Source of the DNA: Sipunculus nudus
Lineage: Eukaryota; Annelida; Sipuncula; Golfingiida; Sipunculidae
Assembly: GCA_026874595.1 (NCBI GenBank)
Contig: CM049306.1
Span: forward strand, 51,761,019 to 51,825,018
Direction of reading: 5' to 3'
Length of the DNA: 64,000 bases
The notes under the pieces are model-generated. The model had not been told where the DNA came from. It did no database searches and saw only the letters and a program-made list of their open reading frames with translations. Position 1 is the first letter of the stretch. Every line of letters starts with the position of its first letter. Positions 51,811-64,000 of the stretch are shown one piece after another. The position numbers were made by a program, and so were the translations under genes.

Positions 51811-52440
51811 ATAAGTCACGTTTGAAATCCATATGGCTATCAATACTGGAGATATCATAAGAGATGTGTGATTTTTCACCAAATATGGAAAAATTAAAGG
51901 TCAAGGCCACTCTTATGGTCAAGCTCATGACCAAAGTTTTAAATAGCCCTCATCGCATAACCCATCTCTCTACATGTTTATAATATGAAAGAAATCTGTC
52001 CATTAGTTTTTGACTTATAATGCTCACAGTACTGTCAAGTGGCAATTATGGGGTATTAAAAGGCGTAAAAACAAGAAAAAGATAATAGGTGGCGCCACCA
52101 GTTTCCGGCATATCACAAGGTTATCCAAGATCTTCGGTCACCTTGATTTTTGGACCAGTACATGCAAGCTTTCTTGAGATATTTAAGAATATGTGTTATT
52201 TTCAGTAAAAATGGGCCTACTCAAGGTCAAGGTCACTCTCTTAGCAAAGAGACCCCATGTCATGACCCCATTTTAAATAGGTTTCGTCATCTTATCTATA
52301 TCTATACAAATGTTAAGTTTGAAAAAGATCAGTGACATATTTTATTAGTTATCCCGCTCACAAGATTTTTCTGCGGCGGCGGCGTGTAAAACCATAGTAT
52401 CCCGACTTTGTCTGGGGATACAATAAAGTGAAGTATGTGC
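51811..52440 (+). repeat. diverged continuation of the same dispersed repeat
   Basis: Words of the 275/290-bp units recur in scattered form: CTGGAGATATCATAAGAGATG, GGTCAAGGCCACTCT (about 51899), AGGTGGCGCCACCAG (about 52087-52101), TCTTGAGATATTTAAG and CTCAAGGTCAAGGTCACTCT (about 52212). TCAAGGTCA is the extended half-site used by monomeric nuclear receptors. The 61-codon frame at 52150-52335 runs across the repeat and is not taken as a gene. Confidence 0.55.
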
Positions 52441-52554
52441 AAGGTCACCCATTTTTAAATCATCTTGTTAGCAAAAATTGGTCTATCAAGGGTACTATTA
52501 AGGGTTCAAAAGTATTTTTATAGATCAAGGTCCCGGTCCCCATATAATCATGGT

Positions 52555-54655
52555 CTTACGGTAGAGTTCATGGTCTGCTGGTAACGGCTGTGTGGTCATG
52601 CCGATAGTGGCCATGGTCTGCTGGTAACGGCTGTGTGTTCATGCCGATAGTGGCCATGGTCTGCTCGTAACGGTTGTGTGGTCATGCCGATAGTGGCCAT
52701 GGTCTGCTGGTAACGGTTGTGTGGTCATGCCGATAGTGGCCATGGTCTGCTGGTAACGCTGTGTGGTCATGCCAATAGTGATCCTGGTCTGCTGGTCACG
52801 GCTGTGTGGTAATACCGATATATATTGGGTTCATGATCTGCTGGTTACAAGGTTGTACGATCATGAATATAGTGATCCTGGTCTACTGGTAACGGTTGTT
52901 TCGTCATGCTGATAGTGGCCATGGTCTGCTGGTAACGGGGGTGTGGTCATGAAGATAGTGATCCTGGTCTACTGGTAAAGGTTGTGGTCATGGCGAAAGT
53001 GATCCTGTTCTGCTTGTCACAGTTGTTTTGTCATGCCGATAGTGGCCATGGTCTGCTGGTAACGGTTGTGTGGTCACGAAGATAGTGATCCTGGTCTACT
53101 ATTAAAGGTTGTGTTCATGAAGATAGTGATCCTGGTCTACTATTAAAGGTTGTGTTCATGAAGATAGTAACCCTGGTTTGATGGTAACGGTTGTTTTGTA
53201 ATAAATGTAAAGGGTGTGTGGTCATGGCGAAAGTGATCCTGTTCTGCTTGTCACAGTTGTTTTGTCATGCCGATAGTGGCCATGGTCTGCTGGTAACGGT
53301 TGTGTGGTCACGAAGATAGTGATCCTGATCTACTATTAAAGGTTGTGTTCATGAAGATAGTGATCCTGGTCCACTATTAAAGGTTGTGTTCATGAAGATA
53401 GTAACCCTGGTTTGATGGTAACGGTTGTTTTGTAATACCGGTAGGGGCCATGGTCTGCTGGTAAAGGGTGTGTGGTCATGAAGATAGTGATCCTGGTCTA
53501 CTAGTAAAGGTTGTGTTCATGAAGATAGTGGTCCTGGTTTGCTGGTAATGGTTGTTTTGTCATGCCGATAGTGGCCATGGTCTGCTGGTAAAGGTTGTAT
53601 GGTCATGAAGATAGTGAATCAGAATGCTGGTCACGACTGTGTGGTCATGCCGATAGCGACCATGGTCTGCTGGTAACGGTTGTGTGTCCATGCCGATATT
53701 GGCCATGGTCTGCTGGTAACGGTTGTGTGGTCATGCCGATATAGTGGCCATGGTCTGCTGGTAACGGTTGTGTGTTCATGCCGATAGTGGCCATGGTCTG
53801 CTCGTAACGGTTGTGTGTTCATGCCGATAGTGGCCATGGTCTGCTGGTAACGGTTGTGTGGTCAGGCCGATAGTGGTCATTGTCTGCTGGTAACGGCTGT
53901 GTGGTCATGCCGATAGTGGCCATGGTTTGCTGGTAACGGTTGTGTGGTCATGCCGATAGTGACCATGGTCTGCTCGTAACGGTTGTGTGGCCATGCCGAT
54001 AGTGGCCATGGTCTGCTAGTAACGGTTGTGTGGTCATGTCGATAGTGGCCATGGTCTGCTGGTAACGGTTGTGTGGTCATGTTGATAGTGGCCATGGTCT
54101 GCTCGTAACGGTTGTGTGGCCATGCCGATAGTGGCCATGGACTGCTGGTAACGGTTGTGTGGTCATGCCGATAGTGGCCATTGTCTGCTGGTAACGGCTG
54201 TGTGGTCATGCCGATAGTGGCCATGGTCTGCTCGTAACGGTTGTGTGTTCATGCCGATAGTGGCCATGGTCTGCTGGTAACGGTTGTGTGGTCATGCCGA
54301 TAGTGGCCATGATCTGCTGGTAACGGTTGTGTGGTCATGTTGATAGGGGTCATGGTCTGCTGGTAACGGTTGTGTGGCCATGCCGATAGTGGCCATGGTC
54401 TGTTGGTAACGGTTGTGTGGCCATGCCGATAGTGGCCATGGTCTGCTGATAACGGTTGTGTGGCCATGCCGATAGTGGCCATGGCCTGCTGGTAACGGTT
54501 GTGTGGCCATGCCGATAGTGGCCATGGTCTGCTTGTAAAGGTTGTATGGTCATGAAGATAGTGAACCAGAATGCAGGTCACGGCTGTGTGGTCATGCCGA
54601 TAGTTATCCTGGTCTGCTGATCACGGTTGTGTGGTCACGGCGATAGTGACCATGG
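52555..54655 (+). repeat. minisatellite array, 43-bp unit, ~2.1 kb
   Basis: Some 45-50 tandem copies of a 43-bp unit are present, beginning CATGGTCTGCTGGTAACGG and ending CATGCCGATAGTGGC. The most regular part is 53,640-54,540. The left part is more diverged, with variants such as GAAGATAGTGATCCTGGTC. As 43 is not a multiple of three and the unit has few stops, long frames open on the minus strand in several phases with a 43-residue super-period (for example 53877-54224 and 54249-54581). These are not supported as genes. Confidence 0.95.
52987..53437 (+). repeat. higher-order duplication (234-bp period) within the minisatellite
   Basis: A variant block starting GTCATGGCGAAAGTGATCC at 52987 is repeated from 53221 almost base for base for about 215 bp, ending TTGTTTTGTAATA at both ends. 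It spans several 43-bp monomers, including the rare GTCTACTATTAAAGG variants, which points to a recent block duplication. Confidence 0.85.
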
Positions 54656-55987
54656 TCAGACAGGATTATTGTCAGTGACCATAGTTTATTGTATTTTTTA
54701 GTTAGTTAGTGATCAAGTCCATGTAATTGTTAAGCGTTTTGTGATCATGGTTTTAGTAATCATGCATGGTCTTATGGGAGGGAAGTCCCATTACAAAGGC
54801 TTTTCTTGCTGCCTGTTCGATAATGTTATTTTCAGTAATGTCAAAGTGGTGGAATGATGATGATGATAACTACATTAACCACACATACAGGCAATCATGA
54901 CAAGTATGCACTGTTGACAGCAGACTACCCCCCCCCCCCCACCCCTTGCATATATAGACGTGGCGTGCGTGCATGTCATCGGGGGTGGGTTGTTTTACCA
55001 CATATACCAATAACTGATCGACTATTAAGCCACACAAGTGTCCTCATAGTAAACCTCTAGATTGTATTTTATTTACTTTATCTCCACATTGCCAGGTGTA
55101 TAATGATTTTTACTGAAAATGCTATAATCAGTGATACAATAACTAGAACAATAACTGGTATATACAGTAATGAACCCTCCAATATTATACTCGCATGCAA
55201 TTATCTTACTGGGCTATTATAATAGAGTCATATAATCCCAATAATGCATGGTCCAAATATCACAAAAACCCTTTGAATATGAACAAAATTTCTATTTATA
55301 TACCTCATTTGTATAAACACATTTGTTTTTGCTTAAAACAAAATCCGCTTCCGCCCATCTATAAATATATATACCAATTTTTGACAAACTCTCCAGCTAT
55401 AGTTCTCACCGCGGTAGGTCTGCGAGGAGTGTCGGAGAGGCGGTCATGAATTTTAATGACATTAATAAAAGACTCAGAATATATCCATGTATACGGTTTT
55501 ATACCAGCTCTGTCTACAGGGGACGCTACCCGCCTGGGCTTGTTTTTATTGTCAATAAATAATACTTCAAAGACGTCACTCCTTCATGCAGGGTATATTC
55601 CCGAAAAAGATGCCAAATACATATATGGCAGTTACACATATACATCTATAGGTTCCACATGTTTATTCGGAGAAAGACTTGCTGATATGAGGATAGGAAA
55701 CGCTTTCCTTTGGCGAGGACACTTTAAATTAGTTTCGGGACATTCCTTGAGATATAATTGTCGCCGAGACCCTCGCCGCGACGCCTTGGGTGTACGTAAA
55801 CTCGTATTACTGTCTCGCTTTGTATATTTAGACATGAAAGGTATAGGAAATAAACATATGACAATAATACATATATATTTGTGTGTATGCGCGTATGATT
55901 ATATTTATTATAATAACTATACATGCAGTAGTAAAATTGAGAATTCTACAATTGTACAAATGAGATTTTTTAAGTTTTACTAATTCG

Positions 55988-55989
<2 letters not shown>

Positions 55990-56061
<72 letters not shown>

Positions 56062-56066
56062 TATAT
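55990..56066. repeat. (TA)n microsatellite
   Basis: A TA tract of about 70 bp with a single C interruption near 56056. Confidence 0.95.
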
Positions 56067-56374
56067 TGTTTTTATTTATACAATATTTTATTTAATTTAA
56101 ATACAAATTTAACTTAGTTGATTAAAATATGCATTTCATTTTTATTTTAATACATTTGTCTGGATGTATGTGACACAATTTATATTAGAACATCTTTATA
56201 TGCATGTATGCCGTTGACAAGTCATGTGTCGATTTCGCCTCTTCTTAAAATTGTAAGGGTCTCCAAACTGAGATCTCACAATGGTCGATTTGCAAATGCC
56301 TTTTCCTCATTTGTTCAAGAAATGTATAAAATTGTTTTGTGTAAACATCTTTTTTGATGAAATAATATGATATG

Positions 56375-56420
<46 letters not shown>

Positions 56421-57339
56421 CTCTAACCTCATAAAAGTTACGATATAAATAACAAATTTGATTTTGATTCAGTTTATTTTCATATTATTCTAGATTATAC
56501 TGGTCTCGGCAGTCTGTCTCCAGAGGCTTGGAGCTCATATGTTAGTTTCAATATTCTGAGACAGCTAGCATGATGGGGTCTATAATGTGTAATTGCAAAG
56601 CTGGTTGGAAGGTTACCAATTTATTTGTCTAACACTCCAGATAACAAATTCCGTTCATGCAAATTCCCAGTAAACTATCTGTTGTTTTCCAATATTTACA
56701 CTTTCAACAATAAAATATATTTTATGTGAAAATGTTTGTGTTATGATGTATTTGCTATATTCTCTAATGTATATGGAAATGTCAGATTTTTTATCAGCGG
56801 AAAACGTAAGATTAAGTTCTGTTTGAAACATATGTAAAATATGAATTATATATTTGTACAAAACATACGTGAAATATGAATTATATATTTGAACAAAGAC
56901 ATACTTTAAAGTAATGGTTAATGAATGGACTAAGTTTGGCCGTGACTGAATACATTTGACCAGTGGTGGTGTGTGTCAGCCAGAAGAGGTCATTAAGCTC
57001 ATTAAAGGACTGCATCACATGTGTGAAATCAAATCGCCGTGCCAAGTTAGCGTGAATGGACTATAGTAAATGTCTAATACTTAATTTTTTTTCATGCTAT
57101 ATACACTCTTCAGTACGTTACATAGATCATTTAATTAATTTTATTAAACTATATATGGAAGACCTGAAATAATTAGTAGCACCCTATTTAATATATCAAC
57201 TACAAATTCGCCGTTAATATATGTAAATAAATGTTGTTAACAAGGTGACTCAACAATATATATTTAGTGATATAACATATTAGAAAAAAAAAATTTTGAG
57301 TTCAGCCGTTTTTATTTGTAACAACGGATCTATTCATGC

Positions 57340-58252
57340 TTGGATGCAATAAAAACTTACTGCTGCGCATGCGCCTTAGGCCCTCCTAGAGCCCCACACT
57401 TGACACGAACAGTGGATTGGATTACATATATACACGTGTAATTATATGTAAAAAGCCTTTTTTATAGTGAAGGGCGGGCAGACAGTTTTTCTGACATAAC
57501 CACGCCCCTGTCTCCTGTTATAATGTTTGCTCTAGGCATTATGCTTAATCATTATTAGGTGGCAGAGTACAGCCATAGAGTACGTCACCGTATCCTGCTG
57601 TTTTACATCAGCGTGGATCATCTTGTTCATTTCACGTGACATATAAATCTATCAAAACCTGTACAAAAGCCCCGAAAGGCATAACCAATGTGTGAAACAC
57701 AAGTGTACACCTATACATCACGGTACAGCCCTGTTTTGATGTGGGGCATTATCTATGATATGCTGCGTGTAAAAGCTGGTAAGGTTTGACATTATTTGCG
57801 GTAAAGTGTTACCCCTGGTGACAATAGCCGCGGGGAACTGACTTCACAGGAGTACCCATGGACTGGTTCTTTCTTCTAATCCGCGGCTTCTGGAGAGGTT
57901 TAGACATAAACTGTAATAAGTCTCACTTCAAATGTTGTTTCCCCCACGGCGTGCGACTTTCAGCACGTCACTGTTTACTTTAGTTTGGCATGCATATATA
58001 ATGTGATATGGCTTCCACAGGATATGAAGCTACATGTATATATATATGATAACCTGGTACTTTTTCCCTTGCATATACTAATTCATTTGTGTATATGGAT
58101 CGTCCATAATTACATAAATAACTGCATTTTTCATCAGGAAATAACATATCTTTAACCGAGAAAAGTCGCTCTTTTTTTTAATAAATTAATAAATTAAACA
58201 GATTTACCAGTTCCATCGAATATATATTGCATGTTTTAAATTAAGTGAAGAT

Positions 58253-58317
<65 letters not shown>

Positions 58318-59010
58318 TAAATATATATATAATTATAACCATGCCGAGTATTATAAACAGGAGGCATTTATATCGTGCTCCTATAAGCCATGCATCTGGA
58401 AGAACTTTATTGAAAATATAAAAGGGAAAGTGATGGCAATCCATCGTCTTCACCGCCTTCAGTTTAGTCAATTAACGTTTTTCAGTTTTAGTCAGACCTT
58501 TTGTTTCAAAATGTCTTTTTAGCACAGTTATATGGGTTTTTTTTCCTTTTAATAAACCGCCCTGTATGGTGAACGTTCATTTTATTCACGTCTGTCACAT
58601 TAATAACATGCAGGTCAATTGAATTTTAAACAAAAAGCTATAAAAATTCATACCCCACCACCATCACCGCACATGCACTTACATTAAAAATACATCATCC
58701 AGTGATTTGGAGGGTCGTATATGAATATTGAAAGATTTATAAAGGAAAAATGACCAGTCATAAATGAGGTTTTACATAATTAACAAAAATTATTTTGGAA
58801 TAATACGCTGAAATGAAAATGTATATCCATGGGCATACATGCAGTTTGATATCGATCTTTCTCATATCTTTTCCACACCTTACCTGACCTTTTCATCATG
58901 CAATACTGAAACTGTATATACCGATCCAATTAATTTAACAATATCAAGTGTTTCGCCTATATATCAGCAGTGCACGTGCTGCTAAATCACGTGGTCTCTG
59001 ACGTCAGTTC
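57340..59010. promoter_or_regulatory. unique sequence with E-box and CRE palindromes
   Basis: The 57.34-57.99 kb part is complex and GC-richer, with CACGTG at 57633-57638. After a TA tract, CACGTG (58988-58993) and a perfect TGACGTCA (58999-59006) lie 5 bp apart. Confidence 0.25.
58253..58315. repeat. (TA)n microsatellite
   Basis: A pure TA tract of about 62 bp. Confidence 0.95.
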
Positions 59011-60054
59011 CATGTAGGGATCCGCTCAACTAAAATATTTGTTGCGTAATAGAATTTTTAAATTTTCTCGGACTGAAATATTTCGTCATTTTCCACTTAA
59101 AACCTCTCACTTATAGAGCAAGATGTTCTAGCACCGAAGAAAAGTGGTTTGGCCTAGGCTGCCTGTTCTATAAAGGGACACAAATGAGGTATGCATGAAG
59201 AAACGTGCTGCTTTGTATAATTGATTTGTTTGATTTAATTATTACCTTAATTTAATTTCGAACAAATTAAAACCACCTTACCTAGTTTGTCTTTACTCAT
59301 ACCTATAAGTTATAAAAGTCTTTGAAGCAAAGCTTGATAAAGTATCATATTTGTATTTTTTTTTTATAAATTGTAATTTGGGCAGTCAATCTTGATAGAG
59401 AAAGACAAAGACCGGGGAATGTAAAATAAATATACTTGCATTTACAGTGAAAAATGAAACCGCTGATACACAGCATACCACATGTCATTGTCAGCTTGTC
59501 TGATTGTTGTCAGTTGCTGCACCATATTCTTATACTATACAGCATATATAGTCGGCGAATGTATAATATGGACAGTGATCTATAACCACAAACCAGAAGA
59601 CAGAAAAAGCAACTTAATCTGATAAATAATCAATACCAGTGATTATGACACAGATGTGCAAGTTCAAGGTATTGGAAAACTATGATATTAAAAGCAGAAA
59701 ATTCTTTTTTTTTAATATAAGTGAATAAATGCAATCATGAAGTATAGAAGTATAGACATGGTTATTATTAGCATTAATTCGTGATGTAAATTTTGCATTT
59801 TCTTCCATTATTATGAATCTTTAATTTCTTGTATCACTGTTATTGTTTTATATATATATATATATACAAATATACAAATGTGTTTATATATATATATACA
59901 TACACATACACATTTATATATAGAGAGAGAGGGGGGAAGGGAGAGAGTTAGAAAGAATTAAATCAAAGATCCATAGAGACAGAGATACAGGTAAGTAGAA
60001 ACATAGTCGACAGAAGGAGAAATACATAGAGAGATGGATACATTGATAGACATA

Positions 60055-62005
60055 CCGTATTTGACGTAATAAGCGCCCCGGGTGCTCTCATAATTAAAAT
60101 TTTCCAAATATTTTTTATACTCCAATAAGCGCCCCCCCCCCCCCCCCCCCCATCTGCCAACTTCCAAAGTGTGTTACAATCCACATTCAGGACAATGCAG
60201 AAAAAACAACGAACTTTTAGCGATAGTTGTGTGAAGTTTTGAAAAAATTATAACTAATCCATATTTTGTGTTGTATGAGATATTGTATGAATGACTGCAG
60301 TTCGAGATTTCCTTTGCAGATAAAGAGGAAAATAAGGATGGTAATAAATGAAATCTTTAATAATAGTCACCACCTAATAAGGTAGTAGAATATATAAAAC
60401 GTTCATAGAAAGGTATGAAAAACAGTATTTATTTGAAAGATGAAAAAATATAATACGGGACGTCGGTACCCCGATTTTGTCAGTCATCTTGCGCAAATAC
60501 CTTTGACAGTTTAGCCAATGTTTGACATAAAATGGCATGGCCAATAATTGTTCTTTTTGTCCTTCATTGTGCATGATATTACATGCCAAAGTTTTTAAAA
60601 AGCTGAAATACAGGCCCTCAGACTCCAGCGTGTTATATTAACTTCAGTGCGTATACGCACCAAATCCGGAGGTTTGTTTTTGAAATTGTGAGGAAATTCG
60701 TCATATTTATATCCCGCGGAAACACGGTCCCTTTCTTGAACTTTGTTGACCCGTTATAATACATTCAATTTTTAACGTAGTCCGATCATACAAGCTTGAC
60801 AAACTTTGAATTTCGCGTCACCTGAGGAAAGGCCGCTTCATATATATAATTATAACGCGCTACCGGTTGTCTTGTAATCCAAGTGCCATGAGCGAGTCTC
60901 CGTGTATGTCAGTGTGCAAGTCAGCTGACAACGTCTGCATTCACTGGACTCGTGAAAATTTTACACAGTAAAAAGAGCACCATAAGAAAAATCACTCTTG
61001 TTTTTATATGCATATTACGTGCTACTGGATGGCATTTAGCCAAGTAGGCAAGTTCTCAGCATACCTTGCGCGAGTGCTGTATATACACACAAACCCAGGG
61101 CTCTGGGATCTCTGTCAGTGGTTTCTACAATTATATCACTGCATACATGTTTCAAGTGAATGACCAAGATATTTTTGGCAAAAAAATACATTAATACTTA
61201 TATATTTTCAGGATTGGGAATTCCGTTTGGGTCTGTCAGTTCAGCGATTCCGTCCGCGATCGCGGAAAATCACTGGCTTTACTGTAAGAAGGGCTTTCAT
61301 ATTATGATTCAGTTAAAATCCCTGTTTTTCATATCAATTATTTAACTATGTGTACATGTAAATCGGATTGTAAACGATGAATTCAAACAAAAACAAAACG
61401 TTGTAATTTTCTTTATTGAGTGTCTGTTACCACCATACGGAGATGATCACCGATATTCACGGCGTCCAGTTGGACCGACTTAATAATGCTGATTGCCGTA
61501 AATTACCCTTGGCGGCCCTGAGGACGCTGAAAAACCTGTACCCGTATATAAGACGGGCGCCCTTCTTTGCCAAATATTTTTAGGGTAAAATTTATCGTCC
61601 TGTACACGATCAAATATGGAAAGTATATATATTTCATTGCATAATACATCCTAATACGTACCTTAATTCAGGCCACCTGATCATCTTGGGCACCTGCAGG
61701 GTCGGTCTTTACGGACACAGTTAGTCAATGTTATCAATGACACACTTACACAAGATTTTGTTGTGTGTAAATAATATTATTATTGTATTAGATGATAAAG
61801 CCTTACAGAAATAGAATAATAACTGGCTGTAACTTTTAAACTATGCGGGGAGAAATGAAAGCATTATGTTGTCCTTTGTTATATTGGCTAGGCAGAAAAA
61901 GTGAGATTAGGATGGCTCATCCCTTAGTTGTCTTAAAGTGATCTCCCAATTCCTGTGGGGGGGGGGCGCATATTACGGAAGGGGCGCTTATTACGTCATT
62001 TACGG
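60055..62005. mobile_element. TA-flanked DNA transposon-like element, ~1.95 kb
   Basis: The left end CCGTATTTGACGTAATAAGC (60055-60074), continuing GCCCC, is matched by an inverted right end reading GGGGCGCTTATTACGTCATT then TACGG (61981-62005). Two mismatches lie within the first 25 bases. Both ends also carry long C or G runs (60127-60150; 61959-61967). TA lies directly outside each end (60053-60054 and 62006-62007), which fits a Tc1/mariner/pogo-type target. The interior of about 1.8 kb shows no recognisable transposase. It may be non-autonomous or decayed, or the ends may belong to two elements. Confidence 0.65.
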
Positions 62006-62629
62006 TATATAGATATACATAGAAAGAAAGATAGATACATAGAAAGAAAGATAGATCAGTGCATAAATTGTAAAGGATGCACATGGTTTCAAATCTACCG
62101 CCCAGTAGAGATGGTCCCCCATGCAGGGTACAGAACACTTGGTTTTTAGTTTATAGGACATAAATATTATTTATGAAAATAAAGTTAGGGATATGATGAA
62201 AACATGGTTGAAGGTAAAAGCTTGCACAGTATTTATATTGTCTGGCTAAAATCAGGCTTAAGGCTGCAGTCTCTTAAATGCAAAAGAAACAGTTACTCAA
62301 ACTCATGTGTTCCGAAAGCGTTTATAGATTGTTTAATGCATAGAAACAGCACAATATATGTATACTTCATTGTTTTTTTTTTTAACCCTTACTAATATTA
62401 TAGTACCTAATTTTTTTCACTCAGCACTATGTCTTATATATGATATATTGTATCTTGTATCTTGAATGCAGACCAAATAATATCATCAAATAGCTGATAA
62501 TTAGTTATATATAAGAATTTATTAAAATATTGTATTTGATTGTTTGGAGTATCAATAATTAAGCTCTAAAATTTGAGAAAAAAACCATGTCTTTACTTTC
62601 ATGCACATTTCATATATTTTACATTGCAG

Positions 62630-63260
62630 GGATAGGTTTATTTAGGTCAACGACGGCTCCTCTTCGTCTTTTTAGGTAAAAGATACAGACAGGAATGTAT
62701 CACTATCAGGTACAGGGCCAGTGGTTGATCAGTAGCATTGAAGTGTAAAATTGCATTCAGTACTCAGAAAAGCAAACTAACCAGTAAGAGCAATCTGTGG
62801 ACAGTATTGTTCTCTTAATGAGGCGCTCATGACTTTTATATCGTCCACTAAATTGCTTTTCAATGAGGCGTGCATACCTTCCGACCTCCGGGGAGAGTGC
62901 GATTTATTTAAAGGGCAGCTTGACATGCAAATACGGCTGTGACCTCACACTCCGCTGACCATGCGCTTGGAATCCTTTTGTGCTTTTTCAGGCATGTGTG
63001 TCGGTAAACCCGGAGGCAATGCTTATCTTAGAAAGGCAATTTATTCCACGGGGTAAGGTGTATTGAAAATTGTAACACAAATCACTACACAGATATCTTG
63101 ATACATACCAAAGCGCCGGGCTGTGCTTTGAAGCCGCCGGTCACTGGCGCCTAAAGTTCGCATTATTTGTCGCCTTTTTCTTCTGCTTGACAAATCGTAA
63201 CAAAACTTGTGATCGGGCCAATTGCACAAATTAGCACTACCTTAACCCCCTGGTAATTGA
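62630..63260. promoter_or_regulatory. unique GC-richer island
   Basis: Complex sequence with TAATTG at 63254-63259 and CpG words such as CGCCGGGC and GCCGCCGGTC near 63,115-63,145. No gene is seen. Confidence 0.2.
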
Positions 63261-63695
63261 TAGCTTCTCAATGACATGGCTGTTGTGCACATGCTTGCTT
63301 TCTTGCAGCAGTGCAAGCATGCATCTGTATACATGCATGCTCGCTTCCATGAAGGACACAAATAAGTCGCTTGGGTTTTTAACAAGCGAATCCGTATATA
63401 TGTCAAAGTGTCACAATTCACGTTATTTTATGATGCCATGCATACGAAGTGAGGAAACGGAGTCATCCGGCATGCAGGAATCATAAAACTGAAATTACAT
63501 ACATTATGGTACCATGCATGAATGATTGCGAGTTGACTTAAACAGATACTTGTCATTATATATGTAGGGACATCCTATTTTTATCACATTTATGGAATAT
63601 TGCATAAAGGTAATAAGATCAGCACATTCCTTATACATTTTTTTACGTTCTGAAACGTGCATCTACATGCACAGACACCCGCAAGTTATATGATA

Positions 63696-63904
63696 CTGTG
63701 GTTGGCACCATAAAATTTCGCGGTTCTGATTTTCAATTTACGAACATACGCGATCTATATTTTTATCCATAATGTCACTCTTTTACCTTTCTACGTTGAC
63801 TTCAACGATGGGCCGCTTATTCACAATAGTTTCATTTTCGCGATAATACCGCTTTCGCTACTATCGCGAATTTGAAACCCTAGCGAACAAAAAGGCAACC
63901 ACAG
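63696..63904. mobile_element. 209-bp MITE with CTGTGGTTG ends and TA flanks
   Basis: The ends are CTGTGGTTGGCACCATAAAA (from 63696) and AACAAAAAGGCAACCACAG (to 63904). Including the TA on each side there is a 12-bp perfect inverted repeat, ATACTGTGGTTG. Further in, AAATTTCGCGG opposes TATCGCGAATTT. The core holds a short hairpin built of TTTCGCGATAATA and CTATCGCGAA. There is no coding capacity. Confidence 0.85.
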
Positions 63905-64000
63905 TATATATATATTAACATCGGAGAGCGAGCAGGAGATATCAAAATATGTACTGTAAAATACGCTTCTGCATGTCATATCGATGCATGGATATGCCAG

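Noticed and set aside
53631-54581. Minus-strand frames of 68-115 codons rich in His, Pro and Trp
   Set aside because: They are produced by the 43-bp minisatellite read in successive phases; nothing supports a gene.
55456-55983. A 175-codon plus-strand frame, the longest single frame in the window
   Set aside because: It has no recognisable domain, ends in Tyr/Ile-rich sequence by a TA microsatellite, and has no splice or promoter context. It was judged a chance frame in AT-rich DNA; a transcript would overturn this.

Overview
The window is nuclear DNA from an animal: AT-rich, very gene-poor and full of microsatellites. Only one gene can be supported across 64 kb. It is a complete two-exon Msx (muscle segment homeobox) gene on the minus strand. 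Exon 1 is at 33166-32701, a 3,250-bp intron follows, and exon 2 is at 29450-29017. Donor, acceptor, branch-point-like site, phase and an upstream in-frame stop all agree, giving a 299-residue protein. The rest looks like a developmental-gene landscape: unique, GC-richer islands of 0.2-1 kb alternating with AT-rich repeats. A lophotrochozoan, probably a mollusc, fits best. The reasons are the Msx sequence, the TGACCTTGACCTTTGACCT-type dispersed repeats and the many MITEs, but this assignment is inference and nothing here fixes the species.

Layout. 1-8,600: AT-rich spacer with TA, TATG, TTA and AC tracts and islands near 1.6-1.9, 3.3-3.6 and 4.2-4.9 kb. 8,607-9,722: a foldback transposon whose arms are nested palindromes, flanked by TA. 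9.9-10.6 kb: island. 10.9-11.3 kb: possible hAT-like remnant. 13,801-14,112: MITE. 15.65-15.9 kb: tRNA-derived SINE candidate. 16.3-16.8 kb: island. 17,583-18,452: second foldback element inside TA repeats. 20-21.7 kb: islands. 24.4-24.7 kb: AAT/ATT inverted microsatellite pair. 26.4-27.2 kb: island. 28.6-33.5 kb: msx with 3' region, intron and promoter. 34.3-34.5 kb: tandem duplication. 36.0-36.9 kb: island. 37.7-38.2 kb: GGACTCGG-rich foldback. 39.05-39.18 kb: remnant arm of the 8.6-kb family. 40.7-47.2 kb: several islands. 50.6-52.4 kb: tandem repeats of about 275 and 290 bp carrying nuclear-receptor-like half-sites. 52.55-54.65 kb: a 43-bp minisatellite with a higher-order 234-bp block. 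57.3-59.0 kb: island with E-box and CRE palindromes. 60,055-62,005: TA-flanked transposon-like element. 62.6-63.3 kb: island. 63,696-63,904: a small TA-flanked MITE.

Msx is a homeodomain transcription factor, usually a Groucho-dependent repressor acting in neural, mesodermal and appendage patterning. The islands around it and in its intron are plausible enhancers, several with TAATTG/CAATTA sites of the type Msx itself binds. That is inference, because such 6-mers are common by chance in AT-rich DNA. No tRNA, rRNA, CRISPR or bacterial-type feature was found, and no second protein-coding gene could be supported.
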